Source of the DNA: Undibacterium sp. CCC3.4 | GTDB taxonomy: Bacteria; Pseudomonadota; Gammaproteobacteria; Burkholderiales; Burkholderiaceae_D | Assembly (NCBI RefSeq): GCF_034347425.1 | Contig: NZ_CP133779.1 | Location: forward strand, 2,604,001 to 2,668,000 | Length of the DNA stretch: 64,000 bases | Reading direction: 5' to 3' | Shown: positions 19,156-27,882 of the stretch, one piece after another | Layout: each line of letters begins with the position of its first letter | Numbering within the stretch: the first letter of the stretch is position 1 | Made by a program: the position numbers and the translations under genes | Notes under the pieces: generated by a model | The model's database searches: none | Told to the model about the DNA's origin: nothing | What the model saw: the letters and a program-made list of their open reading frames with translations, nothing else

Positions 19156-19433
19156 CTTCAGAGCGGGGACGTCGATCAAGGGGACTTTTTTATGTGAAAT
19201 GAAAACGTCCTTCTGCGCATGGAGTGGTCAATGAGCAGCACAGATTAAGTAAAATAGAAGAACACGATCTCTATTCCGGCCAGCGCACCACTGAAGTGCG
19301 CTGTCTTTTTTCGCTGGCAAATATTTGTGCACCGGTCGGAACTTAATTGACAACAATTGGTCCGAGTAAGCGAGCGCTGTTCGGCAAGCACCGCGATTGC
19401 GTTCGCCCATTCAATCAAACTCGAGGAGACAGC
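19156..19433. other. Non-coding stretch upstream of the signal peptidase gene
   Basis: No gene seen. A TTGACA at 19347-19352 could be a -35 element, but no matching -10 was found at normal spacing. The RBS GAGGAG of the signal peptidase is at 19423-19428. Confidence 0.4.
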
Positions 19434-20126
19434 ATGTCAGCAGCGTTCAAGATGAAGAAGTTGTTTGCGCAAAACAAGGGTTTTTTGGCTTTCGTGCTTG
19501 GCATGGTCTTGGTTCGCAGTGCCTTGGCCGATTTCTATGTGGTGCCTTCGAGTTCCATGTATCCGACCCTGCTGGAGGGGGATCGGGTGATTTGTGATCG
19601 CTTGGCTTATGATGTCAAATTGCCGCTCAGTGATATCGTCCTCACCCATCTGGCCGATCCGCAGCGCGGTGATGTCGTTACCTTTTCTTCGCCGGAAGAT
19701 GGGACGCGGCTGGTCAAGCGGCTGGTGGCCTTGCCCGGCGATGTGGTGGAAATGCGCGAAGAAAAATTAAGCATCAACGGCGAGGTGGCGCACTACCAAA
19801 GCGTGGCGACACCGGCACGCGATCATTTGACGCCGCAGCACGAATACGCAGGAGAACAATTGGTCTGGCAAGAAAGTTTGGGCAGCATGCAGCACCGTAT
19901 CATCGTCATGCCCGAACGCCCAGCGCTGCGCTCGTTCGGACCGCTCACGGTGCCGCCGGGGCAGTATCTGATGCTCGGTGATAATCGCGATAACAGCAAA
20001 GATTCGCGCTATATCGGCTTGGTCAAACGAGAATTGATCACCGGTCAGGTTAAGCGCTTGATGTTTTCACTCGATGGGCAGCGCTACTACCTGCCGCGGC
20101 TCGAGCGTTTTGGTGCGGCGATTTGA
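19434..20126 (+). CDS. lepB: Signal peptidase I
   Basis: A 230-residue membrane-anchored serine protease that cleaves signal peptides of exported proteins. After a single N-terminal hydrophobic helix come the catalytic serine Ser41 in PSSSMYPTL, the general-base lysine Lys95 in RLVKRLVALPGD, and the box E motif GDNRDNSKDSRYIG. The start at MSAAFKMKK is fixed by RBS GAGGAG; the upstream in-frame extension is in the leader. It is shorter than typical two-helix LepB proteins and stands alone instead of next to lepA and rnc, so it may be an additional signal peptidase paralogue; the main lepB is not in this window. Confidence 0.9.
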   Translation: MSAAFKMKKLFAQNKGFLAFVLGMVLVRSALADFYVVPSSSMYPTLLEGDRVICDRLAYDVKLPLSDIVLTHLADPQRGDVVTFSSPEDGTRLVKRLVALPGDVVEMREEKLSINGEVAHYQSVATPARDHLTPQHEYAGEQLVWQESLGSMQHRIIVMPERPALRSFGPLTVPPGQYLMLGDNRDNSKDSRYIGLVKRELITGQVKRLMFSLDGQRYYLPRLERFGAAI

Positions 20127-20226
20127 TGGCCGTTCGCTTGAGCAGCATCACCCACCTCGACGCCGTGCCATGCCGGATCGAAGCGCTTGATGATGATGCC
20201 ATTGCCCAGTGGTAGACCGCAGCGCT

Positions 20227-21015
20227 TCAATCGATCGCGCCTGGCGCACGATAGCCGAGCGCGCGCGAAATATGGATCGCGGTTTCCATCAAGTCGGCCA
20301 ACCAATCTTCCTGTAAGCGGTCGGCTGGTGCCGAGATCGACAGGCCGGCGATCATTTTGCCGCTGTCATCGTGTATGCCGGCGGCCATGCAGCGCACGCC
20401 AAGTTCGAGTTCTTCATTGTCGCGTGCGTAGCCGTGGGCGCGTACTTCGGCCAGTTCTTGCTCTAATTTCGCCAATGCGGTAATCGAATTTTTATTATGG
20501 CCGGCCAAACCGGTGCGCGTGGCATAGGCGCGGATGGCCTTGGGTTCGTCGAGCGAGAGAAATAATTTGCCGGTCGAGGTCAGATGCAGCGGCGCGCGGC
20601 CACCGATGGCGCGCACCACTTGCATGCCCGAGCGTTCTGAATAGGCGCGGTCGATGTAGACAATTTCATCGCCCTGACGAACCGAGAGATTGATGGTTTG
20701 ATTGGTTTGGCGATGTAAAGTGCGCATGAATTCCAGCGCCGCCTCGCGCACATTCAAGCGCCCCTTAACGATATTACCGAGCTCGAGCAAACGCATGCCG
20801 AGTTGGTAGTAGCCGGTTTCGGCACGGTCGACGAAGCGGGTGGTGACCAAGTCGTTCAAAATCCTGTGCGCCGTCGATGGATGTAAACCGGTTACGATGG
20901 CCAATTCCTTCAGGCTGACCGGGTCTGGATAGCGCGACAGTGCGTCGAGCAGAGAAACCAGGCGTTCTATTACCTGGATCGAGGTTTTTTCAGTGGCGGG
21001 AGCGGCGGTTTTCAT
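20227..21015 (-). CDS. IclR family transcriptional regulator
   Basis: A 262-residue regulator. The N-terminal winged helix-turn-helix (SLKELAIVTGLHPSTAHRILNDL) is followed by the IclR effector domain with GGRAPLHLTSTGKLFL and a C-terminal cysteine-containing ELGVRCMAAGIHD. IclR proteins bind small metabolites and control catabolic operons. The start is placed at MKTAAPATEKTSIQV because family members begin just before the HTH; a longer reading of 34 residues is possible, and the RBS is weak. Its 3' end faces lepB. The target operon cannot be named. Confidence 0.85.
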   Translation of the reverse strand: MKTAAPATEKTSIQVIERLVSLLDALSRYPDPVSLKELAIVTGLHPSTAHRILNDLVTTRFVDRAETGYYQLGMRLLELGNIVKGRLNVREAALEFMRTLHRQTNQTINLSVRQGDEIVYIDRAYSERSGMQVVRAIGGRAPLHLTSTGKLFLSLDEPKAIRAYATRTGLAGHNKNSITALAKLEQELAEVRAHGYARDNEELELGVRCMAAGIHDDSGKMIAGLSISAPADRLQEDWLADLMETAIHISRALGYRAPGAID

Positions 21016-21347
21016 AGGATCTTTGATGCATTGCAGTAGTTCGCTTATACCATAATGTGAAAAGTTCGTCATTGATTCAGATTCAAAATACCTGCTGTTG
21101 GCAACAGAGTGCGGCAAAATGATGTAATTTTGTTGAAATTTTGTGTCGTTATCATGGCTTTTAGTTGCGTCGCAACATTTTCTCGCGCCGGATAAGTATT
21201 CATGAAAAGTCTGATTTTCCTTGCAGATTGCCAGATGAAATCGCGACTTTGTCAGGTAAAATTCCGCGCGGGTACTTGGGAAGTGCGGAGTGACTCCATA
21301 CTTCCCTGATATTTCCCCTGAAAAATTTTGACGTTTAAGGATAAACC

Positions 21348-21746
21348 ATGCTCGATCAGGAACAAGCTGTCAGCGAATTCAAAAGCAAAAGCGGTTTCCG
21401 CCGGATTTTTTCGGCCTTTTTTTACTCGATCGATGGTTTTCGCGCAGCGTGGAAGAACGAGCACGCGTTTCGCCAAGAACTGGTGTTGGTGATCGTTGGT
21501 ATCGTGACGGCCTTGTTTTTGCCGGTTTCGGGTTTTGAAAAATTGATGATGGTCGCGGTGTTGCTGCTGATCTTGATCATCGAATTACTCAATTCGGCCA
21601 TCGAAGCGGTGGTTGACCGCGTCTCGCTCGAACGTCATTCGCTGTCCAAGAATGCCAAAGATTTCGGCAGCGCTGCGGTACTGCTGAGTCTCTTGATCGC
21701 CGTCGCTACCTGGTCGGTGGTGTTGGTTAACCGTTTTTATTATTGA
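21348..21746 (+). CDS. dgkA: Diacylglycerol kinase
   Basis: A 132-residue inner-membrane kinase that phosphorylates diacylglycerol to phosphatidic acid, recycling the lipid product of membrane-derived glucan synthesis. The active-site signature ELLNSAIEAVVDR is intact and continues with SLSKNAKDFGSAAV. Three hydrophobic helices are visible. It lies only 7 bp before cobT, so cobT and the following cobalamin genes may be read from the dgkA promoter. The 330 bp upstream (21016-21347) hold no gene. Confidence 0.93.
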   Translation: MLDQEQAVSEFKSKSGFRRIFSAFFYSIDGFRAAWKNEHAFRQELVLVIVGIVTALFLPVSGFEKLMMVAVLLLILIIELLNSAIEAVVDRVSLERHSLSKNAKDFGSAAVLLSLLIAVATWSVVLVNRFYY

Positions 21747-21753
21747 AAGTCGC

Positions 21754-22788
21754 ATGATGCCTTCGATTTCCCCGACCGCCAACGGCACGCTGGAAGCGGC
21801 GCTGGCCGCGGCCATCAACCAAAAAACCAAACCGCTGGGCAGCCTCGGTAGGCTCGAGCAATTGGCCGCGCAAATCGGCTTGATACAGCAAACCGTCACG
21901 CCGCGTTTGGAAGCGCCATCGATCATCGTGTTTGCCGGTGACCATGGCGTGGTGGCTGAAGGTGTCTCGGCCTATCCGCAGGATGTGACTTGGCAGATGG
22001 TGGAAAATTTTCTGGCAGGTGGTGCGGCGATCAATGTTTTCGCGCGTCAGAATGGTTTGGCTTTGCAGATTGTCGACGCCGGTGTGAATCATGATTTCGG
22101 ATTGCGTGCTGATTTGCTCGACCGGAAGATTGCGCCCGGCACCAAAAATTTCGCCCAACAAGCGGCGATGACGATGGAACAATGTGCTGCTGCCTTAGCG
22201 AATGGGCGTGCGCTGGTTGCCGATTTGCCCGGCAATGTGCTCGGTTTCGGTGAAATGGGTATCGGTAACACCACGGCCGCGGCGGCGCTGATGCACCGTC
22301 TTACCGGCGTGCCGGTTGCCGAGTGCGTCGGTGCCGGCACCGGTTTGTCGGCCGATGGCATTGCGCACAAAGAGCGCGTCATCACGGCTGCCTGCGCCTT
22401 GCATGCCGAGCTCAGTGAACCGCTGGCGCTGTTGGCTTGTTTCGGCGGCTTTGAAATCGCCACCATGGTCGGGGCCATGTGTGCGGCCGCCGAGCGCCGC
22501 ATGGTTTTGCTTATCGATGGTTTCATCGTCAGCAGCGCTTTGCTGGTGGCGGCGCGTTTGCATCCGGCGATTCTTGATTACTGCGTGTTTTCGCATCAAT
22601 CTGATGAAAGCGGGCACGCGCGCATGTTGCTGGCCTTGGATGTCAAACCGGTATTGCAACTTGATTTGCGCTTAGGTGAGGGCACCGGTGCCGCCTTGGT
22701 GTATCCGATGCTGGCAGCGGCGGTGAATTTTCTTAATCAGATGGCGACCTTTGCTTCGGCCGATGTCAGCCAGCAAAGTCATAGCTGA
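21754..22788 (+). CDS. cobT: Nicotinate-nucleotide--dimethylbenzimidazole phosphoribosyltransferase
   Basis: Activates the lower ligand of cobalamin by making alpha-ribazole 5'-phosphate from nicotinate mononucleotide and 5,6-dimethylbenzimidazole. The 344-residue protein has the family landmarks KPLGSLGRLEQLA, FAGDHGVVAEGVSAYP, GEMGIGNTTAAAAL and the late HQSDESGHARML. The Glu preceding GTGAALVYP near the C-terminus matches the proposed catalytic glutamate. It is the first of the cobT-cobS-cobC set, and cobS starts right at or 24 bp after its stop. Confidence 0.96.
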   Translation: MMPSISPTANGTLEAALAAAINQKTKPLGSLGRLEQLAAQIGLIQQTVTPRLEAPSIIVFAGDHGVVAEGVSAYPQDVTWQMVENFLAGGAAINVFARQNGLALQIVDAGVNHDFGLRADLLDRKIAPGTKNFAQQAAMTMEQCAAALANGRALVADLPGNVLGFGEMGIGNTTAAAALMHRLTGVPVAECVGAGTGLSADGIAHKERVITAACALHAELSEPLALLACFGGFEIATMVGAMCAAAERRMVLLIDGFIVSSALLVAARLHPAILDYCVFSHQSDESGHARMLLALDVKPVLQLDLRLGEGTGAALVYPMLAAAVNFLNQMATFASADVSQQSHS

Positions 22789-22812
22789 GTGGCGCGCGCT
22801 TCCTTGGAATCG

Positions 22813-23595
22813 ATGAAACGTCACAGCGTACATCAATTGCGCTTGTTTTTCGTGGCCTTGCAGTTTTTTACGCGGCTGCCGATTCCTGCATGGGTGGGCT
22901 TTGATGCGGCTTGGTTACAGCAAGCTTCACGCTACTTCCCGGCCGTCGGCTGGGTGGTCGGTGTGGTGACCGCCAGCGTCTACAGTGTGGCCTCGCTGGT
23001 GTGGCCGGCGGCGGTCGCGGTGCTGCTGTCGATGATCGCTGGAATTTTACTCACCGGTGCGTTTCACGAAGATGGCTTTGCCGATGTCTGCGATGGCTTC
23101 GGCGGCGGGCTCAATGCGCAACGGGTGCTCGACATCATGCGCGATTCGCGCGTCGGGGCGTATGGTGCCATGGGCGCGGCGTTGATGTTGCTGTGTAAAT
23201 TCGTGCTGCTGGTGAGCTTGCCGACCGTATTGGTGGTGCCGGCCTTGCTGATTGCTCATCCCCTGTCGCGCCTGCTGTCGTGCAGCCTGATTTTCTGTCT
23301 GGAGTATGCGCGCCTGGAAGGAAAGGCCAAGCCATTGGCGCAGCACATGAGTTCCAATGAATTCGGCATTGCTTGCCTGAGCGTGCTGCTGCCGCTCAGT
23401 CTGATCTTGCTGTGGCAACCGTTATTGTTGACCCGTTTAGCGCCGGTCTTGTTATTGATGTTGCTGGCGACGGTATTGTTGGCGCGCTTGTTTGTCAAAA
23501 AAATCGGCGGTTACACGGGCGACTGCTTGGGCGCTGTTCAGCAATTGAGTGAAGTCGCCTGTTACCTGGGCTTGTTAGCGCACTGGGCGCACTGA
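22813..23595 (+). CDS. cobS: Adenosylcobinamide-GDP ribazoletransferase (cobalamin synthase)
   Basis: Membrane enzyme joining adenosylcobinamide-GDP with alpha-ribazole (phosphate) to give cobalamin. The signature GAFHEDGFADVCDGFGGG and the following RDSRVGAYGAMG are diagnostic, and several hydrophobic helices follow. The ATG encoding MKRHSVHQLRLFF is chosen as start. An in-frame GTG at 22789 abuts the cobT stop and would add eight residues; translational coupling from there is possible. It is followed by the phosphatase gene after 1 bp. Confidence 0.95.
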   Translation: MKRHSVHQLRLFFVALQFFTRLPIPAWVGFDAAWLQQASRYFPAVGWVVGVVTASVYSVASLVWPAAVAVLLSMIAGILLTGAFHEDGFADVCDGFGGGLNAQRVLDIMRDSRVGAYGAMGAALMLLCKFVLLVSLPTVLVVPALLIAHPLSRLLSCSLIFCLEYARLEGKAKPLAQHMSSNEFGIACLSVLLPLSLILLWQPLLLTRLAPVLLLMLLATVLLARLFVKKIGGYTGDCLGAVQQLSEVACYLGLLAHWAH

Positions 23596-23596
23596 T

Positions 23597-24142
23597 ATGC
23601 AATTACAACTGATTCGTCACACCGCGCCGTTGCTGCCGAGTGGAATTTGTTATGGTCGCAGTGAGGTGGCGGTAGCGCAGGCCGATTGCTTGGCCGTGGC
23701 GGCGCAGTGGCATCGCGCAAACCTTGAGAAGCGGCCGATTTTCAGTAGTCCGGCGCAACGCTGCCGGCAGTTGGCGCAATTGCTCAGTCCTATGCCCAGT
23801 TACGACGCACGCTTGCTCGAGCTCGATTTCGGCAGCTGGGAAATGCAGTCCTGGGATCAGATTGCGCGCGCGGAGATCGATGCGTGGGCGGCGGATACCG
23901 TTGCTTATGCCCCGGGCGGACGGGAAAATTTGTCTCAAATGGTGGCGCGGCTGCGCGCCTTCTTGAACGATTTGCATGCCTACGCAGTCGATAGTGCGGT
24001 ATTAGTCACGCACGGCGGCGTGATCCGCATACTCGCCGCATGGCAGCCAGGCAAGTCGGATGTGCAATTGGCGCAACGGGTTTGCGACTTGCAAGAAACT
24101 TATCCATTTGCCTCATTTACGGAGCTGGAGATTTTCCTGTAG
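23597..24142 (+). CDS. cobC: Histidine phosphatase family protein, probable alpha-ribazole phosphatase
   Basis: A 181-residue phosphoglycerate-mutase-like phosphatase. The catalytic RH motif is LIRHTAP, where family members usually have RHG, and the second His is in LVTHGGVIR. By position directly after cobT and cobS it probably removes the phosphate from alpha-ribazole 5'-phosphate or adenosylcobalamin 5'-phosphate. Family assignment is firm, exact substrate inferred from context. Note that the symbol cobC is also used elsewhere for a different enzyme (threonine-phosphate decarboxylase). Confidence 0.88.
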   Translation: MQLQLIRHTAPLLPSGICYGRSEVAVAQADCLAVAAQWHRANLEKRPIFSSPAQRCRQLAQLLSPMPSYDARLLELDFGSWEMQSWDQIARAEIDAWAADTVAYAPGGRENLSQMVARLRAFLNDLHAYAVDSAVLVTHGGVIRILAAWQPGKSDVQLAQRVCDLQETYPFASFTELEIFL

Positions 24143-24181
24143 CATGGGGTTTTTTCTCACTCTGTCAGGCAGTATCGATCC

Positions 24182-24532
24182 ATGCTGGAACTCCGAAAAA
24201 CACCGCGTATCAATGTCAGTTGGCGATCCGGCATCAAATTGCCCGATGGTCGTTTGATACTGTGCCGTACGATGAATATTTCCAGCGGAGGGATTTTGCT
24301 GCAATCGCCGCAGAATCTGGTGAGCATGCGCAGCTATCCGATGATGCTGGATATTCCTGGTATCGACGAACCGGGAAAAATTTTTCATGTCGGCTGTATG
24401 GGGATGATCCGGCATGTCGTGTTAAGTAATGACCATTATCGCATCGGCGTGCAATTGAGTGAGATGTCGTCATTACATGAGGAATTGTTTCAGGCGTGGA
24501 TTTCCAAAGCCCAAGTCTACAACCACGCGTGA
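24182..24532 (+). CDS. PilZ domain protein
   Basis: A 116-residue single-domain PilZ protein, a typical c-di-GMP receptor. The RxxxR element is in RKTPRINV and the second motif is NISSGGILLQ (D/N-x-S-x-x-G pattern), both intact. It lies 39 bp after the phosphatase gene and just before the cobalamin riboswitch, so it is embedded between cobalamin genes without an obvious functional link. The output is unknown; single-domain PilZ proteins act by partner binding. Confidence 0.85.
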   Translation: MLELRKTPRINVSWRSGIKLPDGRLILCRTMNISSGGILLQSPQNLVSMRSYPMMLDIPGIDEPGKIFHVGCMGMIRHVVLSNDHYRIGVQLSEMSSLHEELFQAWISKAQVYNHA

Positions 24533-24553
24533 GCGTGAAAATCTGCGCTTTTC

Positions 24554-24582
24554 TTGCTCATGAAGGCGCTAGCCTATAGAAT
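24554..24582 (+). promoter_or_regulatory. Possible sigma-70 promoter of the riboswitch-btuB transcript
   Basis: TTGCTC (24554-24559) and TAGAAT (24577-24582) are separated by 17 bp and stand just before the riboswitch. The match to the consensus is moderate. Confidence 0.35.
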
Positions 24583-24591
24583 GGCGGGGTT

Positions 24592-24786
24592 TTGGTGCTC
24601 GCAGATATGCTCATATCTGCAGTTAAACGGGAAACACGATGCCATGGCAACAGTGTGCTGCCCCCGCAACGGTGTACAAGTCGCAGTGTCGTTATGCTGC
24701 CAGCCATTTTGCTATAACCACTGTGCTTAAGTGCATGGGAAGGTCAGATGGTGATACTTGTCAGCCCGGATACCGGCCAGGATACG
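24592..24786 (+). ncRNA. Cobalamin (B12) riboswitch
   Basis: Leader with the conserved blocks of the cobalamin aptamer: GGTGCTC with a stem, AACGGGAA, CTGCCCCCGCAACGGTG, a variable helix, GCATGGGAAGGTCAG and the terminal B12-box region CAGCCCGGATACCGGCC. Binding of adenosylcobalamin is expected to lower expression of btuB and the downstream transport/salvage operon. The edges are approximate. It lies about 140 bp upstream of the btuB start. Confidence 0.92.
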
Positions 24787-24926
24787 TGAAGTGATGCGAA
24801 CGGGGAGTTTCGTTGGTAACGCACGCCATGACCGCACTGTCGGCATGGCCCTGGCCCACCCTTGATTCTCGTGATACATCGCTTTTTCTATGCTGCCTGC
24901 GGGGACGTTGGCGGCATTTTCTATCC

Positions 24927-26789
24927 ATGAGCAATCAAATGAATCAAGTTTTTCACCCCCTCGCCCTGGTTGTGGCCTTGGCCGCTGCATTTCCTGCTGC
25001 GAACGCCTCAGCCGCTGCCGAAGCTTCTGCTTCTGCTTCCGACGTCATCGTCACCGCCAGCCGCCAGCCGCAAGCCGCCCAAGATGTGTTGGCCGATAAT
25101 GTGGTGATCTCGGCTGAGCAGATTGCGCTCTCAGGCGCGGCCAGCGTCACCGATTTACTGCGTATGCAACGCGGAATAGAAATCGCCAGCAATGGTGGCT
25201 CTGGCGCGAATGCCAGCGTATTTATGCGCGGTGGCAGTAATCCGCAAAATCTGGTGTTGGTCGATGGCGTACGTATCGGCTCTACCACTGCCGGCGGTGC
25301 CACTTGGGCGACGCTGGCCTTGAGTGAGATCGATCACATTGAAATCATCTATGGCCCTTTGTCTAGCCTGTACGGTGCCGATGCCATGAGTGGCGTGATC
25401 CAGATTTTTACCAAAAAAGGCCGCGGCGCGGCCAGCACCAGCGTCGCCGTCGGTGCCGGCAGTTATGGTCTGCGTAAGTTTCAAGCTGGGATATCGGGGG
25501 CCGCGGACAGTCATTTCAGCTATGCCTTGAGTGCAGTACACGAAAACAATACCGGCTTTTCTGCCACCAAGCCCAGTGCAGGTAAGTATTCCTATAATGC
25601 CGATAAAGATGGCTACAAATTGGAAAGCGCTACCGGTAATGTGAATTGGGAACTCAGCCGCGGCTATGAGCTGGGCATGAATTTCATGCAAAGTCGCCTC
25701 AATACTCAGTTCGATTCCGGTCCTTCGTACGATGATCGCAATATCGAAAAACTGCAAACCGTGGCCGTCTATGGCAAGGCTAAATTCAGTGAGGACTGGA
25801 GCAGTATGCTGCAGTTTGCGCAATCGGGCGATTACAGTGTGACCGATGCCTCGTATGGCCAGAGCCAAATCGATAGCCATCAAAATCTGTTGAGTTTTCA
25901 AAATACGCTGCGCTTCGGTAAAAATTCGCTGCAAGTGATTGCGGAAACCCGCGAAGAAAAAGTCAACGGCAGTGACGACGCGCTGAATCGTAAACGTCGT
26001 ACCAACTCGCTGGCGGCTGCGTATTTGATGAAGCAAGATGCCCATCTGCTCAGTGCCAGCCTGCGGCGTGATCAAAATTCTGATTATGGCAGTAACACCA
26101 CCGGCAGTCTGGCTTACGGCTATCGCCTCAACGATGCTTGGCGCATCAATGCCAGTTACGGTACCAGCTTCCGTGCGCCGACCTTTAATGATTTGTTTTA
26201 TCCCGGTTACGGCATTGCGACGCTCAAGCCTGAGCAAGCAAAAAACGCTGAAGTTGGTGCTTACTATGAGCTTGGCGATAGCCAGTTGAGCGTGGTGTAT
26301 TTCCAGAATAAAGCCAAGGATTTACTGGTATTTACCAATAACTGCCCGGTGCAGCAACACCCATATGGCTGTTCGTATAACGTCGGCAGTGCCACTATGT
26401 CGGGTTTGAGCTTGGGAGGCAGCACGCGTTACGCCGATTGGCGCTTGCGCGGTTCTCTCGATGTGCAGAATCCGCGTGATGATGTCAGTGGTTTGCAATT
26501 GGCGCGTCGCTCCAAGCAGCATGCCAGTGTGGCGCTCGATTACGCTTTGCCGAAAGCGAAAATCGGTATGGAAACGGTATTTGCTTCCAAACGATTTGAT
26601 GATACAGCCAATACCAAAGTGTTGGGCGGCTATAGTCTGCTGAATCTGTATGTCAGTTATGATTTGGCGAAGAATCTCTCGCTGCTCGGGCGCTGGAATA
26701 ATGTGCTCAATAAAGAGTATGAGCTGGCTAAAAATTATGGCACTGCCGGCTCCAATGTGTATGTCGGTTTGAACTACGGTTTTAAATAA
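24927..26789 (+). CDS. btuB: TonB-dependent vitamin B12 outer-membrane receptor
   Basis: A 620-residue TonB-dependent receptor that imports corrinoids across the outer membrane. A signal peptide ends around NASAAAEASA. The TonB box is DVIVTASR. The plug domain has VFMRGGSNPQNLVLVDGVRIG and YGPLSSLYGADAMSGVIQI, and the barrel ends in an aromatic-rich strand (YVGLNYGFK) with the terminal-strand pattern of outer-membrane barrels, although the last residue is Lys. Specificity for B12 is inferred from the riboswitch and the following btuC and btuD. The start is placed at MSNQMNQVF; MNQVF four codons later is an alternative, and the longer upstream reading runs into the leader. Confidence 0.94.
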   Translation: MSNQMNQVFHPLALVVALAAAFPAANASAAAEASASASDVIVTASRQPQAAQDVLADNVVISAEQIALSGAASVTDLLRMQRGIEIASNGGSGANASVFMRGGSNPQNLVLVDGVRIGSTTAGGATWATLALSEIDHIEIIYGPLSSLYGADAMSGVIQIFTKKGRGAASTSVAVGAGSYGLRKFQAGISGAADSHFSYALSAVHENNTGFSATKPSAGKYSYNADKDGYKLESATGNVNWELSRGYELGMNFMQSRLNTQFDSGPSYDDRNIEKLQTVAVYGKAKFSEDWSSMLQFAQSGDYSVTDASYGQSQIDSHQNLLSFQNTLRFGKNSLQVIAETREEKVNGSDDALNRKRRTNSLAAAYLMKQDAHLLSASLRRDQNSDYGSNTTGSLAYGYRLNDAWRINASYGTSFRAPTFNDLFYPGYGIATLKPEQAKNAEVGAYYELGDSQLSVVYFQNKAKDLLVFTNNCPVQQHPYGCSYNVGSATMSGLSLGGSTRYADWRLRGSLDVQNPRDDVSGLQLARRSKQHASVALDYALPKAKIGMETVFASKRFDDTANTKVLGGYSLLNLYVSYDLAKNLSLLGRWNNVLNKEYELAKNYGTAGSNVYVGLNYGFK

Positions 26790-26862
26790 ACCGACTCAGC
26801 TTGCACGAAGCCGCTTTCTTAGTGGTTTCGTGCCGTAACGATTGCTTACCACAGGCCTATCC

Positions 26863-27882
26863 ATGTCTTATTTCTCTCTTCTGCGGCGCAGGCAGTGGAT
26901 GTTGCCGGCACTGTTAGTCATCTCGGTGCTGGCTGTGTTGTTGGCCTGCCTGACCGGCTCAGTTACCCTGAGTGTGGCCGAGCTCTGGCATGCTTTGCTG
27001 GAATTATTGCAAGGGCCGCCGACTTCGCTGGCTGCCAGCTTGCTCGATTTACGCATGGGGCGCGCGCTGACCGCCTTCGTGGTCGGTGCCACGCTGGCCT
27101 TGTCCGGCGTGATGATGCAAGCCTTGTTGCGTAATCCTTTGGCCGATCCGTATGTGCTCGGTATTTCCGGTGGTGCTGCGGTGGCGGCACTGGCAATGAT
27201 CTTATTTTATGGCAGTTTCTGGATGATTGATCTGGCTGCGTTCGGTGGTGCCCTGGGTGTTGCGGCCTTATTGTTTTTACTCGCGTATCGCGATTTTCGC
27301 GGCAGCGGCAGCAGCGATGGCAGTGCCCCGATTTTATTATTGACCGGGGTGATTGTCGCGGCCGGTTGTGGTGCCTTGATTACCCTGATGCTCTCGATCG
27401 CTCCCGACAGTCGCTTGCGCGGCATGGTGTTCTGGATGATAGGGGATTTGTCGAATACCCAAAGCCGCACGATGCCGTGGCTAGTCTTGGGCGGCGTGTT
27501 GCTGTTTTCGTTACGCAATGCGCGCGCGATGAATGTCGCCGCCCTGCATGCTGATAATGCCGCCACGCTCGGGGTAGATGTCGGCGCGCTGCGCCAGCGC
27601 TTGTTTTTTTGTTCGGCCTTGTTAACGGCCAGTGCCGTCAGTACCGCTGGTAGCATTGGCTTCGTTGGCCTCATTATGCCGCATGCCTGCCGCTTTTTAC
27701 TCGGCCCGGATCATCGCCTGCTGATTCCGGCCGCCACTCTGGCCGGCGGCAGCTTTCTGGTGTTGGCCGATACCATTGCGCGTACCGCCTTGGCACCGCA
27801 ACAATTACCGGTCGGAGTGATTACCGCGCTCATCGGTGTGCCCTTGTTTTTATTACAGTTACATCAGATGCGGAGGCATTGA
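26863..27882 (+). CDS. btuC: Vitamin B12 ABC transporter permease
   Basis: A 339-residue FecCD-family permease with about ten transmembrane helices. Diagnostic segments are RMGRALTAFVVGATLALSG, QALLRNPLADPYVLGISGGA (which couples to the ATPase) and SIGFVGLIMPHACRFLLGPDH. The ATG at 26863 is chosen over a TTG seven codons upstream. The stop overlaps the btuD start (TGATG), which indicates translational coupling. Confidence 0.94.
   Translation: MSYFSLLRRRQWMLPALLVISVLAVLLACLTGSVTLSVAELWHALLELLQGPPTSLAASLLDLRMGRALTAFVVGATLALSGVMMQALLRNPLADPYVLGISGGAAVAALAMILFYGSFWMIDLAAFGGALGVAALLFLLAYRDFRGSGSSDGSAPILLLTGVIVAAGCGALITLMLSIAPDSRLRGMVFWMIGDLSNTQSRTMPWLVLGGVLLFSLRNARAMNVAALHADNAATLGVDVGALRQRLFFCSALLTASAVSTAGSIGFVGLIMPHACRFLLGPDHRLLIPAATLAGGSFLVLADTIARTALAPQQLPVGVITALIGVPLFLLQLHQMRRH

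Noticed and set aside
25155..26237. Antisense ORF of 360 codons opposite btuB
   Set aside because: No recognisable domain; btuB barrel and plug motifs are on the other strand.
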